Shown: piece by piece, positions 6,471 through 6,775 of the stretch
How the letters are laid out: every line of letters starts with the position of its first letter
Position numbering within the stretch: the stretch's first letter is position 1
From: CAVOBC01 sp963693635
GTDB lineage: Bacteria > Pseudomonadota > Gammaproteobacteria > Pseudomonadales > Azotimanducaceae
Direction: 5' to 3'
Assembly: GCA_963693635.1 (NCBI GenBank)
Contig: CAVOBC010000266.1
Location: 1 to 6,775, forward strand
DNA length: 6,775 bases
Translations under genes and position numbers: made by a program
The notes under the pieces: model-generated
Told to the model about the DNA's origin: nothing
What the model saw: the letters and a program-made list of their open reading frames with translations, nothing else
The model's database searches: none

Positions 6471-6716
6471 CGGCCACTGGCGACGCATCTGCAAGCAGTT
6501 CACAGCCGCTAAGGATGAGGAAGGCTCGTTGCCAACCACACAAGAACGTCGAGGATTTTTACGTTTCCCATATGCGCATTTGGCCAGAACCACGTATCGC
6601 ATTGATTCAAATACCCTTTCCACAATGCGGCATGACTCTTGCGTCTCTATAAGCCTCGAGGCCCAAAGATTACCCGCCTTGATGGAACGGCCATTTCAAC
6701 GAAAAGGAACTCACAA
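6471..6716 (+). other. Upstream region of the exported protein gene
   Basis: About 246 bases hold no recognisable gene. TATAAG at 6648-6653 could be a -10 element, but no -35 match stands at 16-18 bases before it. GCCTCGAGGC (6653-6662) is a perfect 10-base palindrome and could be an operator half or chance. AAGGA at 6704-6708, eight bases before ATG 6717, is a good ribosome binding site. Confidence 0.4.
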
Positions 6717-6775
6717 ATGATACGGAAACTCATCCTCGCGTCGATGATCGCTGTCTGTCTATTCGCATCAATCGG
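6717..6775 (+). CDS. Exported protein, N-terminal signal peptide only (cut by window edge)
   Basis: An open frame begins with ATG 6717 and runs to the window edge, giving MIRKLILASMIAVCLFASIG. The positively charged start followed by an uninterrupted hydrophobic core is typical of a Sec signal peptide, or possibly a lipoprotein signal, since a Cys is present at residue 13 (probably too early to be a lipobox). The ribosome binding site AAGGA lies eight bases upstream. The mature protein is outside the window, so its function cannot be given. Confidence 0.7.
   Translation, partial: MIRKLILASMIAVCLFASI

Noticed and set aside
5940..6623. Minus-strand open frame of 227 codons antisense to the ASCH-like gene
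   Set aside because: No recognisable motif, and it covers both the ASCH-like gene and intergenic sequence; the plus strand explains the region better.
6079..6675. Repeated AGATTACCC at 6079-6087 and 6667-6675 as possible flanking repeats
   Set aside because: Nine bases is within chance expectation for a sequence this long, and nothing between them resembles a mobile element.

Overview
The window reads as a GC-rich proteobacterial chromosome segment, most likely from a gammaproteobacterium. This is inferred from base composition, Shine-Dalgarno style starts and a YejB/YejE permease pair of proteobacterial type. It is ordinary chromosomal content: there is no integrase, transposase, CRISPR array, tRNA or rRNA. 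What stands out is the number of damaged genes in a short space.

Layout, left to right. The left edge holds the first 68 codons of an exported amidohydrolase on the minus strand (1-204). Upstream of it on the same strand, 34 bases away, is a class I SAM-dependent methyltransferase split by a single-base frameshift at about 446-451 (239-1046). A divergent intergenic region (1047-1326) separates this pair from two plus-strand ABC permease genes, yejB (1327-2400) and yejE (2400-3425), which overlap by one base. The usual partners, the YejA binding protein and the YejF ATPase, are not next to them. Where YejF would be expected there is an amino-terminal fragment of a UvrA-like ATPase (3526-3882), ending just after the Q-loop region.

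A gene-free stretch (3883-4235) ends in a strong, nearly symmetric intrinsic terminator (4165-4190). This also serves the convergent minus-strand gene for a thiamine-diphosphate-dependent enzyme of the acetolactate synthase superfamily (4236-5897). Beyond its promoter region lies a short plus-strand gene resembling ASCH-type small proteins (about 6186-6470). Its expected start codon reads AGG behind an excellent ribosome binding site. The window closes with the first 20 codons of an exported protein (from 6717).

Functionally, the intact genes cover peptide import across the inner membrane (YejBE) and a 2-oxoacid-type decarboxylase/synthase of unknown substrate. The neighbours do not form one recognisable pathway. 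The methyltransferase frameshift, the UvrA-like truncation and the apparent start-codon loss suggest either local gene decay or base errors in the assembly. I found no convincing new multi-gene system.
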